48,129 nt of DNA. It comes from CAZUFB01 sp048173955. GTDB taxonomy: Bacteria; Actinomycetota; Coriobacteriia; Coriobacteriales; UMGS124. Location of the stretch: NCBI GenBank assembly GCA_048173955.1, contig DBEYOB010000020.1:1-48129 (forward strand), written 5' to 3'. Shown here one piece after another: positions 16,970 through 24,800 of the stretch (the stretch's first letter is position 1; each line of letters opens with the position of its first letter). The position numbers and the translations under genes were made by a program. Under the pieces are notes generated by a model that worked only from the letters and a program-made list of their open reading frames with translations, had not been told where the DNA came from and made no database searches.

Positions 16970-16971
16970 GG

Positions 16972-18240
16972 CTAGCGCACCACCTTCACGACGTCGTCCC
17001 CCGACTCGTCGTCCATGTCGAACGCGGTATGGAGCACCTGGACGGCCTTGGCGCACTGGTCGGCGTCGATGACGGTCGAGATGCAGATGGGCGACGTCGA
17101 GATCATCGAGATGTTGATGTCGTTGTCGGCCAGGGTGCGGAACATCTTGGCCGCCACGCCGGGGTAGCTCTTCATGCCGGCGCCCACCAGCGAGACCTTG
17201 GCGATGTGGGTGTTGACCTCGACGCCCTCGCCGCCGATCTCGCGGCACAGGTTGCCCACCACCGTGGAGATGCGCTCGACGTCGTGGATCGGGGTAGTGA
17301 AGGAGATGTCCGTGAGGCCGTCGTGGCTGACGTCCTGGATGATGATGTCCACGTTCACGCCCAGGTCGCTCAACCCCGTGAAGAGCTGCGAGGCGATGCC
17401 GGCGCGGTCGGGCACGTGGCGCATGGTGATCTTGGCCTGCGAAAGGTCGTGCGCAATGCCCGCGAAAACCGGGCCCTCGCTGTAGTTGGCGTCCATACGG
17501 TCCAGTGCCTCCTCGATGACGGTTCCCTTGGAATCGGGCAGAAACGACGAGCGGGCATGGATGACCACGCCGTATTTGCTGGCAAACTCGACGGCGCGCA
17601 GCTGCAGCACGCCGGCGCCGTTCGCCGAGAGCTCGAGCATCTCGTCGTAGGAAAGGCGGTCGACGCGGTGCGCCTTGGGGCAGATGCGCGGGTCGGCGGT
17701 GTAGACGCCGTCCACGTCGGAATAGATCTCGCAGCGGTCGGCGTCGATCGCCGCCGCCAGGGCGACGGCCGTGGTGTCGGAGCCGCCGCGGCCGAGCGTG
17801 GTGATCTCGCCGGCGGCGTTGACGCCCTGGAACCCGGCCACGATGACGATGTTTCCCTCGTCGAGATCGCGCTTGAGGCGGTCCATGCCCACGATGCGGT
17901 CGATCTTGGCGCTCGTGTGGGTGGGATCGGTCACGATGCCCACCTGCGCGCCGGTGTGGCTGATGGCGGGCACGCCGAGCGCCTGCACCGCCATGGCGAG
18001 CACCGCGACCGACACCTGTTCGCCCGTGGAGAGGAGCATGTCCATCTCGCGGGCCGGCGGGTCGGGGTTCACGGAGTGGGCGAGGTCGAGCAGGTGGTCG
18101 GTGTTGTCCCCCATGGCGGAGACCACAGCAACCACCTGGTTGCCCGCGTTGTGACGCCTCACCAGGCGCGCGGCGACGTTCTTGATGCGCTCGGGCGTGG
18201 CAACCGAGCTGCCGCCGAATTTAGCAACGACAAGTGCCAT
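16972..18240 (-). CDS. lysC: aspartate kinase
   Basis: This 422-aa enzyme phosphorylates aspartate, the first step of the aspartate amino-acid family. The N-terminal kinase domain begins with VAKFGGSSVATPERI, and family motifs GRGGSDTTAVALAAAI and DVDGVYTADPRI are present. Two C-terminal ACT domains (about 270-410, including SYPGVAAKMFRTLADNDINI) are the usual sites of lysine or threonine feedback. An AGGAAGG sequence lies 8 nt before the ATG. The gene is followed within 2 nt by asd. Its leader carries a putative promoter and hairpin at 18311-18365. Confidence 0.97.
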   Translation of the reverse strand: MALVVAKFGGSSVATPERIKNVAARLVRRHNAGNQVVAVVSAMGDNTDHLLDLAHSVNPDPPAREMDMLLSTGEQVSVAVLAMAVQALGVPAISHTGAQVGIVTDPTHTSAKIDRIVGMDRLKRDLDEGNIVIVAGFQGVNAAGEITTLGRGGSDTTAVALAAAIDADRCEIYSDVDGVYTADPRICPKAHRVDRLSYDEMLELSANGAGVLQLRAVEFASKYGVVIHARSSFLPDSKGTVIEEALDRMDANYSEGPVFAGIAHDLSQAKITMRHVPDRAGIASQLFTGLSDLGVNVDIIIQDVSHDGLTDISFTTPIHDVERISTVVGNLCREIGGEGVEVNTHIAKVSLVGAGMKSYPGVAAKMFRTLADNDINISMISTSPICISTVIDADQCAKAVQVLHTAFDMDDESGDDVVKVVR

Positions 18241-18310
18241 GCAGGTGCCTTCCTGAACACGGGCGCACGGCGACGCCCTGGGATGAACGCACGTTCGGCG
18301 GCGCCCGGAC

Positions 18311-18365
18311 CCGCCGTATGCATGCGGCGGGCGTGCGGATCTGAAACCGAATGGTTCACAGTATA
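18311..18365 (-). promoter_or_regulatory. putative lysC-asd promoter and leader hairpin
   Basis: On the minus strand a TATACT -10 element lies at 18360-18365, about 120 nt before lysC; no strong -35 was found at 17 nt. Positions 18311-18330 form a near-perfect 20-nt inverted repeat (CCGCCG...CGGCGG around ATGCAT) in the leader. No known riboswitch or T-box could be matched. Confidence 0.4.
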
Positions 18366-18468
18366 GCCGCGCAGGTTACAAGCTGTTTGCGGGAATGGGA
18401 AACGCGTCGGACGGCAAGGCGGACGGCACGCAAAGGGGCACGGCAAACGGCAAGGGGGCGAGGCCCGA

Positions 18469-19302
18469 TCAGCGGCCCGGTATCGCATCCTCCTCGACCG
18501 GAACGCACAGCAGCACGTGGAAGCCGTGGTCCGAAGGGAGCGAGTAGGGGCAGAACGGCCTGCCGGCGCTGCGCAGGCCGTGCTCTTCGAGATAGCGTCC
18601 GATGCGTTCGATCTCGTCCCCGGCATGCTCGGCAAAGATGTCGTCGTCGTAGGTCACCGAGCACACGCACCGGCATCCTCCCATCGGTTCGAGACCGCAG
18701 GTGCACAGGCCGTCGATGAGGTGGGCGAACCGGGCAGCGACGGTCCTCCCCCACCGGGCCTTGGTCCCGGGGTCGAACAGGTCGGCCGTGTAGCGGTTCC
18801 CCAAACCCCCGATAGGCAGGTTCTGCAAAAGCGATATGAGCGCCTCGTCGTCGGGAAACTCGTGGTAGCCCGTCTCGGCGCGGTCGTAGCTTATGTAATA
18901 GGGCTCGATATAGCGCTCGTCGATCGTCCCGACCTCGTCTACGAGCGAAACCAGTGCGTCCATGCATTCGCGCTGGGCATGGCAGTAGGCGATGTGGCGT
19001 TCGATGCGGTCGTGGTACTCTTCGATGTGCTCTGAAGAGAACGGCCGGTCGTCGAGATGACGACCGAGGTCTTTGGGCGCGATGCCGGCGTTCTTGAGGA
19101 TGATGCCCTGCATGAGGCGGAAGATGTCGTTGGGGGTATACCAGCGGTAACCGGTTTCGTCGTCGTGCTCGGGGTCGACGATGCCAAGATCCTCGTAGTA
19201 CAGAAGCGTGCGGCGCGAGATGTTGAGCGTCGTCGCCAGGTCGCGGACCGAGTAGAGGCGCTGACGGGAATGCTCGGGGACGACGCGCTTGGCTGCAGCC
19301 AT
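18469..19302 (-). CDS. MerR-family regulator with GyrI-like effector domain and a cysteine cluster
   Basis: This 277-aa regulator has an N-terminal MerR winged helix (about 16-85: LYSVRDLATTLNISRRTLLYYEDLGIV, written here in part: RRTLLYYEDLGIV, then GYRWYTPNDIFRL) and a linker helix. A C-terminal half resembling GyrI-like ligand-binding domains follows (EPMGG near 205 and FHVLLCVPVEE near 262). Embedded in that domain is an unusual cluster, CTCGLEPMGGCRCVC, placing cysteines at 200, 202, 210, 212 and 214. Classical MerR metal sensors bind through a different C-terminal loop, so a metal or thiol role is only a possibility. AGCAGG precedes the ATG by 5 nt. No obvious target lies next to it; the adjacent AlbA_2 gene is upstream on the same strand. 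Confidence 0.88.
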   Translation of the reverse strand: MAAAKRVVPEHSRQRLYSVRDLATTLNISRRTLLYYEDLGIVDPEHDDETGYRWYTPNDIFRLMQGIILKNAGIAPKDLGRHLDDRPFSSEHIEEYHDRIERHIAYCHAQRECMDALVSLVDEVGTIDERYIEPYYISYDRAETGYHEFPDDEALISLLQNLPIGGLGNRYTADLFDPGTKARWGRTVAARFAHLIDGLCTCGLEPMGGCRCVCSVTYDDDIFAEHAGDEIERIGRYLEEHGLRSAGRPFCPYSLPSDHGFHVLLCVPVEEDAIPGR

Positions 19303-19350
19303 GGGTACCTGCTTTCTCTTGCCGAATGGTTGCCGGGCGTTCCGTACGCG

Positions 19351-20868
19351 CTACCGCGCCAGCGTATAGTATGTCCCCCGGCCGGCCCCGTGGGAATCGA
19401 GAATTCCCTCATCTCGAAGGGACACGAGCAACCGCTTCGCCTTCGTCTCCCCCATGTCGAGCTTGTGCTGCACGTCGGAACGCGAAATGCGATGCTCCGC
19501 AACAAGCAGGCGTATCAGACGCTCCCTGTCGCTCTCCCCCGGCAGCACGACCGGAACAAGGCTGACCGTGCTACCTTGGCCCCGCGGCTCCCCACGGCGC
19601 ACGGATGGGTGCCCCTTGGACCACAGCGCACGATTGTCGTCGTCGGGAACCATAAACAACGTCAGCTTCGTCCGATCCGGGTTGTGTCCCTCAGACAGGA
19701 CGGGGCGCGGAAGGCCGTTGCGCTCGCTCGTCACCCGGATGTACTCGAGGCCGCTCCCCGCACGCTCGCCCGCACCTATCAGCGAGAACATGCGGGCTAT
19801 CGCCGCGTTCCGGGCATCGGTTATCCCTCCCGCAAAAGCGACGTCAATCCCTATGCGCATGCCGCCCGGATTCGCAAACTCGATACGGTCGGCATACCTC
19901 ACCACTACGACGCCGCGCCGTCCCTGATAATCGGCATGGACCAGCGTGTTGGCCAGCGCTTCGCGAACCGCTTTGTGCAGGGGGGTATCGTCGACGCGAC
20001 GCATCTCGCCGTCAAGTTCGAACGGCGTTTTGAGGTCTTCCGTCAAATGGGGGAGCACCTTGGCCCAAAAGTCGAACACGTTGCCGCTCCACGCACCGTC
20101 GCTCGACACGATGCGGTCATCCCACCGGCGTCCCGAGGACACCTCCCGATAATCCAGCAGATAGTCGGGGAACTCGTCGAGAATGGCGTATTCATACCCG
20201 AACATGAGCAGGCCCGCCCGCGTCGGCCGTATGACGGAGGCACCTTGGTCAAGCGATGCGGCTTTGAGCCTAATCAGGAAATCCTGGTTGGGCAGACGGC
20301 ACCACGGATGGGTGGGACGCAGCGACGCGAACATGTTGCGATAGGCGGCGACGGAGTCCGGGCACAGCTCGTCGATGGTCGCATGAAAGGCGACGAGCTC
20401 GTCGAGGCTTGACGGGTTCGCATCGCGCATCATGGCACGCACCTCGTCCTCAGAACAGCGGTAGTCCCCCTCGCCGTTCCGCCGATACGTCCCCGTCAAC
20501 GGATTGCCTCCCACGTACACGGGTCGCTGGAGACGGTCTGCACGGGGAATGCCAATCGCAACCACGGATACATCCCCCACCTCCCTGATTGAGACATCGG
20601 AACCCGCGAGCAGGCAAGCGCTTACCTTGTTGGGATTGTGCACCGTGTTCCAGAACGACGAAACGAGCCCGTGGGGATCCGCGACCCCGCACGCTTCCAA
20701 AGATCCGTCGTCGCATTCTTTCACGCCGAGAACGATGGTTCCCCCGTCGTTATTGGCAAAAGCCGAGTACGTCTCCCAGAGGCTCCTGGGCAACCCTCCT
20801 TGCGCTACCTTGTACTCGAGTCTCTCGTTCTCACGACGCCACCTTGCATCGTCAGTCCGAAGCGCCAT
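19351..20868 (-). CDS. AlbA_2/ATPase-type transcriptional regulator (second copy)
   Basis: This 505-aa protein has the same architecture as the regulator at 13665-15359 but low identity: AlbA_2 (about 15-130, LEYKVAQGG and YSAFANNDGGTIVLGVKE), an HATPase_c_4-like domain (about 290-390, AVREALANTLVHADYQG, FANPGGMRIG and GAGERAGSGLEYI), and a single C-terminal winged helix (about 450-505, RISRSDVQHKLDMGETKAKRLLVSL). AAAGGAG lies 5 nt before the ATG at 20868. The promoter region holds TCGGGTCA repeats including a perfect 18-bp palindrome that begins just upstream of the Shine-Dalgarno, so the protein probably represses its own synthesis. It is followed at 48 nt by the MerR gene. The regulated pathway is unknown. 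Confidence 0.88.
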   Translation of the reverse strand: MALRTDDARWRRENERLEYKVAQGGLPRSLWETYSAFANNDGGTIVLGVKECDDGSLEACGVADPHGLVSSFWNTVHNPNKVSACLLAGSDVSIREVGDVSVVAIGIPRADRLQRPVYVGGNPLTGTYRRNGEGDYRCSEDEVRAMMRDANPSSLDELVAFHATIDELCPDSVAAYRNMFASLRPTHPWCRLPNQDFLIRLKAASLDQGASVIRPTRAGLLMFGYEYAILDEFPDYLLDYREVSSGRRWDDRIVSSDGAWSGNVFDFWAKVLPHLTEDLKTPFELDGEMRRVDDTPLHKAVREALANTLVHADYQGRRGVVVVRYADRIEFANPGGMRIGIDVAFAGGITDARNAAIARMFSLIGAGERAGSGLEYIRVTSERNGLPRPVLSEGHNPDRTKLTLFMVPDDDNRALWSKGHPSVRRGEPRGQGSTVSLVPVVLPGESDRERLIRLLVAEHRISRSDVQHKLDMGETKAKRLLVSLRDEGILDSHGAGRGTYYTLAR

Positions 20869-20879
20869 CGGGTCTCCTT

Positions 20880-20960
20880 TCGGGTCAATTGACCCGATTG
20901 TAACATAATCGGGTCATATCGGGTCATATATCGGGTCACAAAGTCCGTTATTCAACCCGA
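20880..20960. promoter_or_regulatory. operator array of TCGGGTCA half-sites before the second AlbA_2 regulator
   Basis: A perfect palindrome TCGGGTCAATTGACCCGA lies at 20880-20897. Three direct TCGGGTCA copies follow at 20909-20916, 20919-20926 and 20931-20938, spaced 10 and 12 nt. An imperfect inverted copy lies at 20952-20960. The palindrome begins just upstream of the AAAGGAG of the gene, so occupancy would block transcription. The layout parallels the CTCTCTAAA array but with a different sequence. Confidence 0.82.
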
Positions 20961-21004
20961 TGCATGGCCCGATTGACTCAAGGCCCACGAGAATCTACGA
21001 CGAA

Positions 21005-21039
21005 AAGACCCGACCGCGTGCAATCTGCGGCCGGGTCTT
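21005..21039 (-). terminator. terminator after the second flavoprotein gene
   Basis: A 13-bp stem with one mismatch (AAGACCCGACCGC / GCGGCCGGGTCTT) encloses a 9-nt loop, with TTTT at its end on the minus strand. It lies about 75 nt past the stop of the gene at 21113 and may work on both strands. Confidence 0.75.
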
Positions 21040-21112
21040 CTTGCCACGTCGACAGTCCTCGAGCGCAACCGTTGACGCGTCTCTTCTATTACACCCTACG
21101 GACCAGCATGTC

Positions 21113-23101
21113 CTACAGACCCAGCGCCTGCTTCACGGCGTCCTTGAGGGCGTTGCTCGTGATGGTCGCGCCGGACACGCCGTCGAGCGCGTCGATCTCC
21201 TCGGCGGTGGAGAGGCCCACGAACTGCTCGGGCAGCTGCTCGATGGCGTTGGAGCCGATGCCCTGGGTCTCGGAGTTGTCGCCGACCTCGACGGAAGCGA
21301 TCTTGCCGTCGGCGTCGAGGGTCACCGTCACCGGCACGTCGCCGCCGATGCCCTTGCCCACGCCGGTGAGCTCGCCGGAAGCGGCCGCGCCGTCGTCGCC
21401 CTCGGCAGCCGGCTCCTCTGCGGCGGCGTCGGCGGCCGCGTCGGAAGCGCCCAGGTCGGTTTCAGCGCCCAGCGTCGCCGGGGTGCACTCGACCTTGGGA
21501 AGCGCGGTGTAGGCGGGCAGCGGGTCCTTGGCGGCGGCGGCGTTGGCACCGGCCAGCTGGCCGAAGATGAAGCACTCGGCGACGTTGGTGCCGCCCTGGT
21601 ACATGCAGGAGGTGATGCCGCCCATCTCGCCGGCGGAATACAGGTGCGGGATGGGGTTGCCGTCCTGGTCGAGGATCTCGGCGTTCTCGTTGCGCTCGGG
21701 GCCACCCTGGGTGTTGAGGATGAGGTTCTTCATCGGCATGACGTAGTAGGCCTCGCCGTCGAAGGCGCGCAGCGTCTCAGCCGGACGGTTGAACTCATAG
21801 TCCTTGCCCTGCTCGCAGTAGAAGTTGAAGTCGTCGATGGTCTCCTGCAGGTTGGTCTCGTCGCAGCCGATGACGGCGGCGGCGTCGGCGATGGTGGCGC
21901 ACTCGGTCACGGTGTCGACGAAGTTGGCGTTCATGAGCTCGGCAGCCGTGAGAGCCTCGTACTGGGTCTTGTCCCAGATGGCGAAGATCTTCTCGGGATA
22001 GTGCGGGTTCTCCCAGATGCCGTTGCCGGTGGGCATGTGGCCGTGGCGCACCTCGAAGGACTCGTCGCCGAAGCGCTTGCCCCAGGTGCCCACGATCACG
22101 ACGGCGCCGGTGTTCATGTCGTTCTTCACGAGCGTGGTGCACATGATAGCGTTGAGGCCGGGCTCGGTGTAATAGCCGCAGCCGTTCATGCCGAAGGCGC
22201 CCTCGTAGGCCTTCATGTGCCACAGGCGCGCGCCGGCGTCCATGCACATCTTGATGCCGTCGCCGGTGTTGAACAGGCCGCCGATGGGGGCATAGTCGAT
22301 GACGCCCAGGTAGTCCTGGACCATCTTGGCGTCGTCCTCGAAACCGCCGGTGCACACGCACACGCCGTTGTTGGCGCGGACGTTGCGGGTCTCGCCCTTG
22401 CGGTCGACCGTCACGCCCACGACGGTCTTGGTCTCGGGATCCTGGATGAGCGCGGTCGCGGGGGTCTCGAACCAAACGTCGATCTTGTCGGCGTAGTTGT
22501 CGGTGAGGCGAGCCTTGATCGACTGGTAGAGATAGGAGTCGGAAACGCCCTGGTGCGTCGCCCAGAGGTGGATGCCGTCAGCACCCGGAAGCTCGGGGTA
22601 CTCGGGGGACATCTGTCCACCGAAGGCCTCGGTGCAGTCCATGAACTCGTCGGCGTTCATGCCGAACTTCTCGCTCATCGTGGTGGCCATACCGGCAACG
22701 CCGTCGGCGATGGTCTTGAGCATAGCCTCGGGAACCTCGCGGCTGGCGGCAAGCGCGGTGTAGTAGGTCAGCGCATTGTCAGGATCGTCGAAACCGTAGG
22801 CGAACATCTGGCCGCAGACGCGAGAGTTGCCGCCGGCCTCGCCCTCGGGGCACTTCTCGCACAGCAGGACGGTCGCACCGGCGTCAGCGGCCTCCATGGC
22901 AGAGATCATGCCCGAGAAACCCATGCCGAGAACCACGACGTCGTAGGCTGCCTGCCACTCGACGGTCTCGGCAAAGGTGTACTCGCCGGCAGCCTCGTCA
23001 GCCACGGCGGTGCCGGCGAAGGCCGACAGGCCCGCAGCGGCAACGGCAGTTGCGCCGGCACCCTTGATGAGGTTGCGGCGGGACACAGCAAAATCGGTCA
23101 T
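21113..23101 (-). CDS. Tat-exported fumarate-reductase-type flavoprotein with C-terminal FMN domain (second)
   Basis: This 662-aa secreted flavoprotein begins with a twin-arginine signal (SRRNLIKGAG). The FAD_binding_2 domain opens at VVVLGMGFSGMISAMEAADAG and includes a later HLYSAGEMGG segment. An Ala/Asp/Glu-rich linker (about 555-580) joins it to a C-terminal FMN_bind domain carrying GKGIGGDVPVTVTL and DGVSGATITSNAL, whose Thr is the expected FMN attachment site. The ATG at 23101 has AAAGGGG 8 nt upstream; ten further codons are open but lack this. A parS site lies 36 nt before the start codon. No membrane or cytochrome subunit is next to it and the electron acceptor is unknown. A terminator follows at 21005. 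Confidence 0.93.
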   Translation of the reverse strand: MTDFAVSRRNLIKGAGATAVAAAGLSAFAGTAVADEAAGEYTFAETVEWQAAYDVVVLGMGFSGMISAMEAADAGATVLLCEKCPEGEAGGNSRVCGQMFAYGFDDPDNALTYYTALAASREVPEAMLKTIADGVAGMATTMSEKFGMNADEFMDCTEAFGGQMSPEYPELPGADGIHLWATHQGVSDSYLYQSIKARLTDNYADKIDVWFETPATALIQDPETKTVVGVTVDRKGETRNVRANNGVCVCTGGFEDDAKMVQDYLGVIDYAPIGGLFNTGDGIKMCMDAGARLWHMKAYEGAFGMNGCGYYTEPGLNAIMCTTLVKNDMNTGAVVIVGTWGKRFGDESFEVRHGHMPTGNGIWENPHYPEKIFAIWDKTQYEALTAAELMNANFVDTVTECATIADAAAVIGCDETNLQETIDDFNFYCEQGKDYEFNRPAETLRAFDGEAYYVMPMKNLILNTQGGPERNENAEILDQDGNPIPHLYSAGEMGGITSCMYQGGTNVAECFIFGQLAGANAAAAKDPLPAYTALPKVECTPATLGAETDLGASDAAADAAAEEPAAEGDDGAAASGELTGVGKGIGGDVPVTVTLDADGKIASVEVGDNSETQGIGSNAIEQLPEQFVGLSTAEEIDALDGVSGATITSNALKDAVKQALGL

Positions 23102-23136
23102 ACCAATTACCCCTTTCGATCGACTTGGCACAAGGG

Positions 23137-23152
23137 TGTTCCACGTGAAACA
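23137..23152. other. parS: parS centromere-like site (second copy)
   Basis: TGTTCCACGTGAAACA is identical, in the same orientation, to the copy at 4748. It lies 36 nt upstream of the flavoprotein start codon, inside its leader or promoter, where ParB loading could influence expression. Confidence 0.9.
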
Positions 23153-23388
23153 CTTCCGATTTGGAATTCCCCCCCGTGCGTTGTGCTGCGTTTCCCCTTA
23201 TTGAAACGCCGAGAGCATGGTAAGCCCGACCAACATGGTCAGCTCAAGAGCTTTTTTCGCCGTTGGGTGCATTGTTTGCGATGTCGTCACCAACGCGATT
23301 CCTAAAAGTGCGAACGGGCATACGATGGCCGAACTACACAACCACGAGCCAAGCTTTTCGGCCACATATCGATACGAGAGAAGGCTCC

Positions 23389-23805
23389 ATGACAGACGAC
23401 ACCTCGACGCGCAAGTTCACCGACATGGACGCCATGCGGCTCAAGGACTCCATGGCGCGGTTCGAAGGCGTGTGCGTCGTGGCGACGGTCAACCCCGACG
23501 GCACGCCGGACGCCTCCATCTTCATGCCGGCCATGCCCGACCCTGAGCATGTGATTCTCATCCTCGCCGACAACCACACGCGTGCAAACATTGAACGCAC
23601 GGGCAAGGCACGCCTGGTATACGACGTTCCCAACCCCCACGCCGAAGATAAGGCGGGACGCCACGCCGGTGCTCGGATAGAGCTTTCCCTCGTGCGGCCG
23701 GAGGGCGACTCCGCAGAAGAGTTCCAGCGAGTTGCGCAAGGCGTTCCGCACATGAACCCCGCCGTCATGGTGCTGCGCATCGAACGGCTGCTGCCCGTCG
23801 GATAG
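23389..23805 (+). CDS. pyridoxamine 5'-phosphate oxidase-fold flavin-binding protein
   Basis: This 138-aa protein matches small members of the pyridoxamine 5'-phosphate oxidase-like split-barrel family, which bind FMN, F420 or haem. Typical features are VCVVATVNPDGTPDASIFMPAMPD, quoted in part as VATVNPDGTPDAS, then HVILILADNHTRANIERTGKA and a final strand ending in MVLRIERLLPVG. The start is the ATG at 23389 with GAGAAGG 4-5 nt before it; earlier codons in the frame are not supported. Similar small proteins in anaerobes are annotated as FMN-binding reductases of unknown substrate. It is divergent from the flavoprotein gene. A strong terminator follows at 23906. Confidence 0.85.
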   Translation: MTDDTSTRKFTDMDAMRLKDSMARFEGVCVVATVNPDGTPDASIFMPAMPDPEHVILILADNHTRANIERTGKARLVYDVPNPHAEDKAGRHAGARIELSLVRPEGDSAEEFQRVAQGVPHMNPAVMVLRIERLLPVG

Positions 23806-23905
23806 CAGCGGTCGGATAACGACGGTCGGGTAACGGCGTCGGCGGTTCCGCCGCCCCATCGTCAGTCGCCGGGCGCACCAAGGGCCGAGGCGTCGTCGAA
23901 ACGAA

Positions 23906-23951
23906 AAAGGTCCCATCGAGGCCGGCATGACGCCATCTCGATGGGACCTTT
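23906..23951 (+). terminator. strong bidirectional terminator
   Basis: A perfect 15-bp stem (AAAGGTCCCATCGAG / CTCGATGGGACCTTT) encloses a 16-nt loop, with A- and T-tracts at the two ends. It separates the convergent genes at 23389-23805 and 24022-24276. Confidence 0.88.
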
Positions 23952-24021
23952 GCTGTGCGGGCCGTCTCACGACCGCGCGTGCTCTGCACCGCGCTCTCTG
24001 CAGAACCGTTCCGCTATAAAC

Positions 24022-24276
24022 CTACGCCACCGTAAGCCACGGACGGCTGCCGACCGCCATGAACGACGAGCTGTGCGCCTCACGGCTAAACAGGCAGTAG
24101 ACCACGCGGTCGAACAGCGCGTGCAGGCCGTCCGACACGCGCGAGACACCGGACGCCCGCTCCTCGCCGCTCTCCGCAACGTCGACATCCGCCATGCGCG
24201 AGACCGATGCGCCGGCGCCGTAGCCCAGGTTGCCGGGAATGTTCACGGCGGCGATGTCCTGACCAAACAAGTTCAT
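24022..24276 (-). CDS. uncharacterised 84-aa protein
   Basis: I do not recognise this protein. The ATG at 24276 is preceded by GAGGGGAG at 5 nt, one of the best ribosome sites in the window, which argues that it is real. The N-terminus reads MNLFGQDIAAVNIPGNLGYG, and the middle contains an acidic/Ser-rich segment. The C-terminal part is moderately hydrophobic (LFDRVVYCLF). There is no signal peptide or known motif. Its upstream region is AT-rich and holds several inverted repeats, suggesting regulation. The gene converges on the terminator at 23906. Confidence 0.6.
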   Translation of the reverse strand: MNLFGQDIAAVNIPGNLGYGAGASVSRMADVDVAESGEERASGVSRVSDGLHALFDRVVYCLFSREAHSSSFMAVGSRPWLTVA

Positions 24277-24800
24277 TGCTGCTCCCCTCACGGTTCTTGT
24301 TGTTACCGTGAACTTTATCGCCTTTTAGTGTTAATTGCATGCCGTTCAGAGGAATTAACAATACGGATACAAATAGTGTGCTACACAGTGCTGGAGTGCA
24401 TATTACGCAGCTCATTTTGGTTCATTTTGCCGTATTTCAGTGCGATACTGCATATCTCGCTGCGGTAACACCTCGAATTTTTGTTACCGAGGGCATATAG
24501 TACGCGCATACGGCATCCGTTCGACCCGCCACCGTCTCGCTCGCACCTCCATCCCGCAGACCAGCGGGCGGCGGCCCGCATGTCGCAGCATGCCACAGAC
24601 CGCATGCCGACAACGCTTCGCTTCTCGTGATGGGTACCCCCGCGGGCACAAGGGCCCGTCGCGCGCGGTACAATAGCCGCATCAAGCGGCGCAAGGCCGC
24701 AGCGGGTGGGAGCCGGCAGAAGGCGCCAGCCATCGGCGGCAGCCCCCGTTACCGAGACGCGACCACCTACAGGACCTACAGGAAAGCAAAAGGGGCAAGC
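24277..24800. other. AT-rich regulatory interval with inverted repeats
   Basis: This 524-nt interval separates two divergent genes and its left half is clearly more AT-rich than the surroundings. TGTTACCG occurs at 24301-24308 and 24482-24489, with its inverse CGGTAACA at 24463-24470; the last two form a dyad with an 11-nt spacer. GTTAATT / AATTAAC (24330-24336 and 24353-24359) form another. The right half (about 24520-24790) is GC-rich and holds no supported gene. Confidence 0.5.

Noticed and set aside
20960..23305. 781-codon plus-strand open frame opposite the second flavoprotein
   Set aside because: Low-complexity Gly/Val/Leu/His translation typical of an antisense frame; it runs through a terminator and parS.
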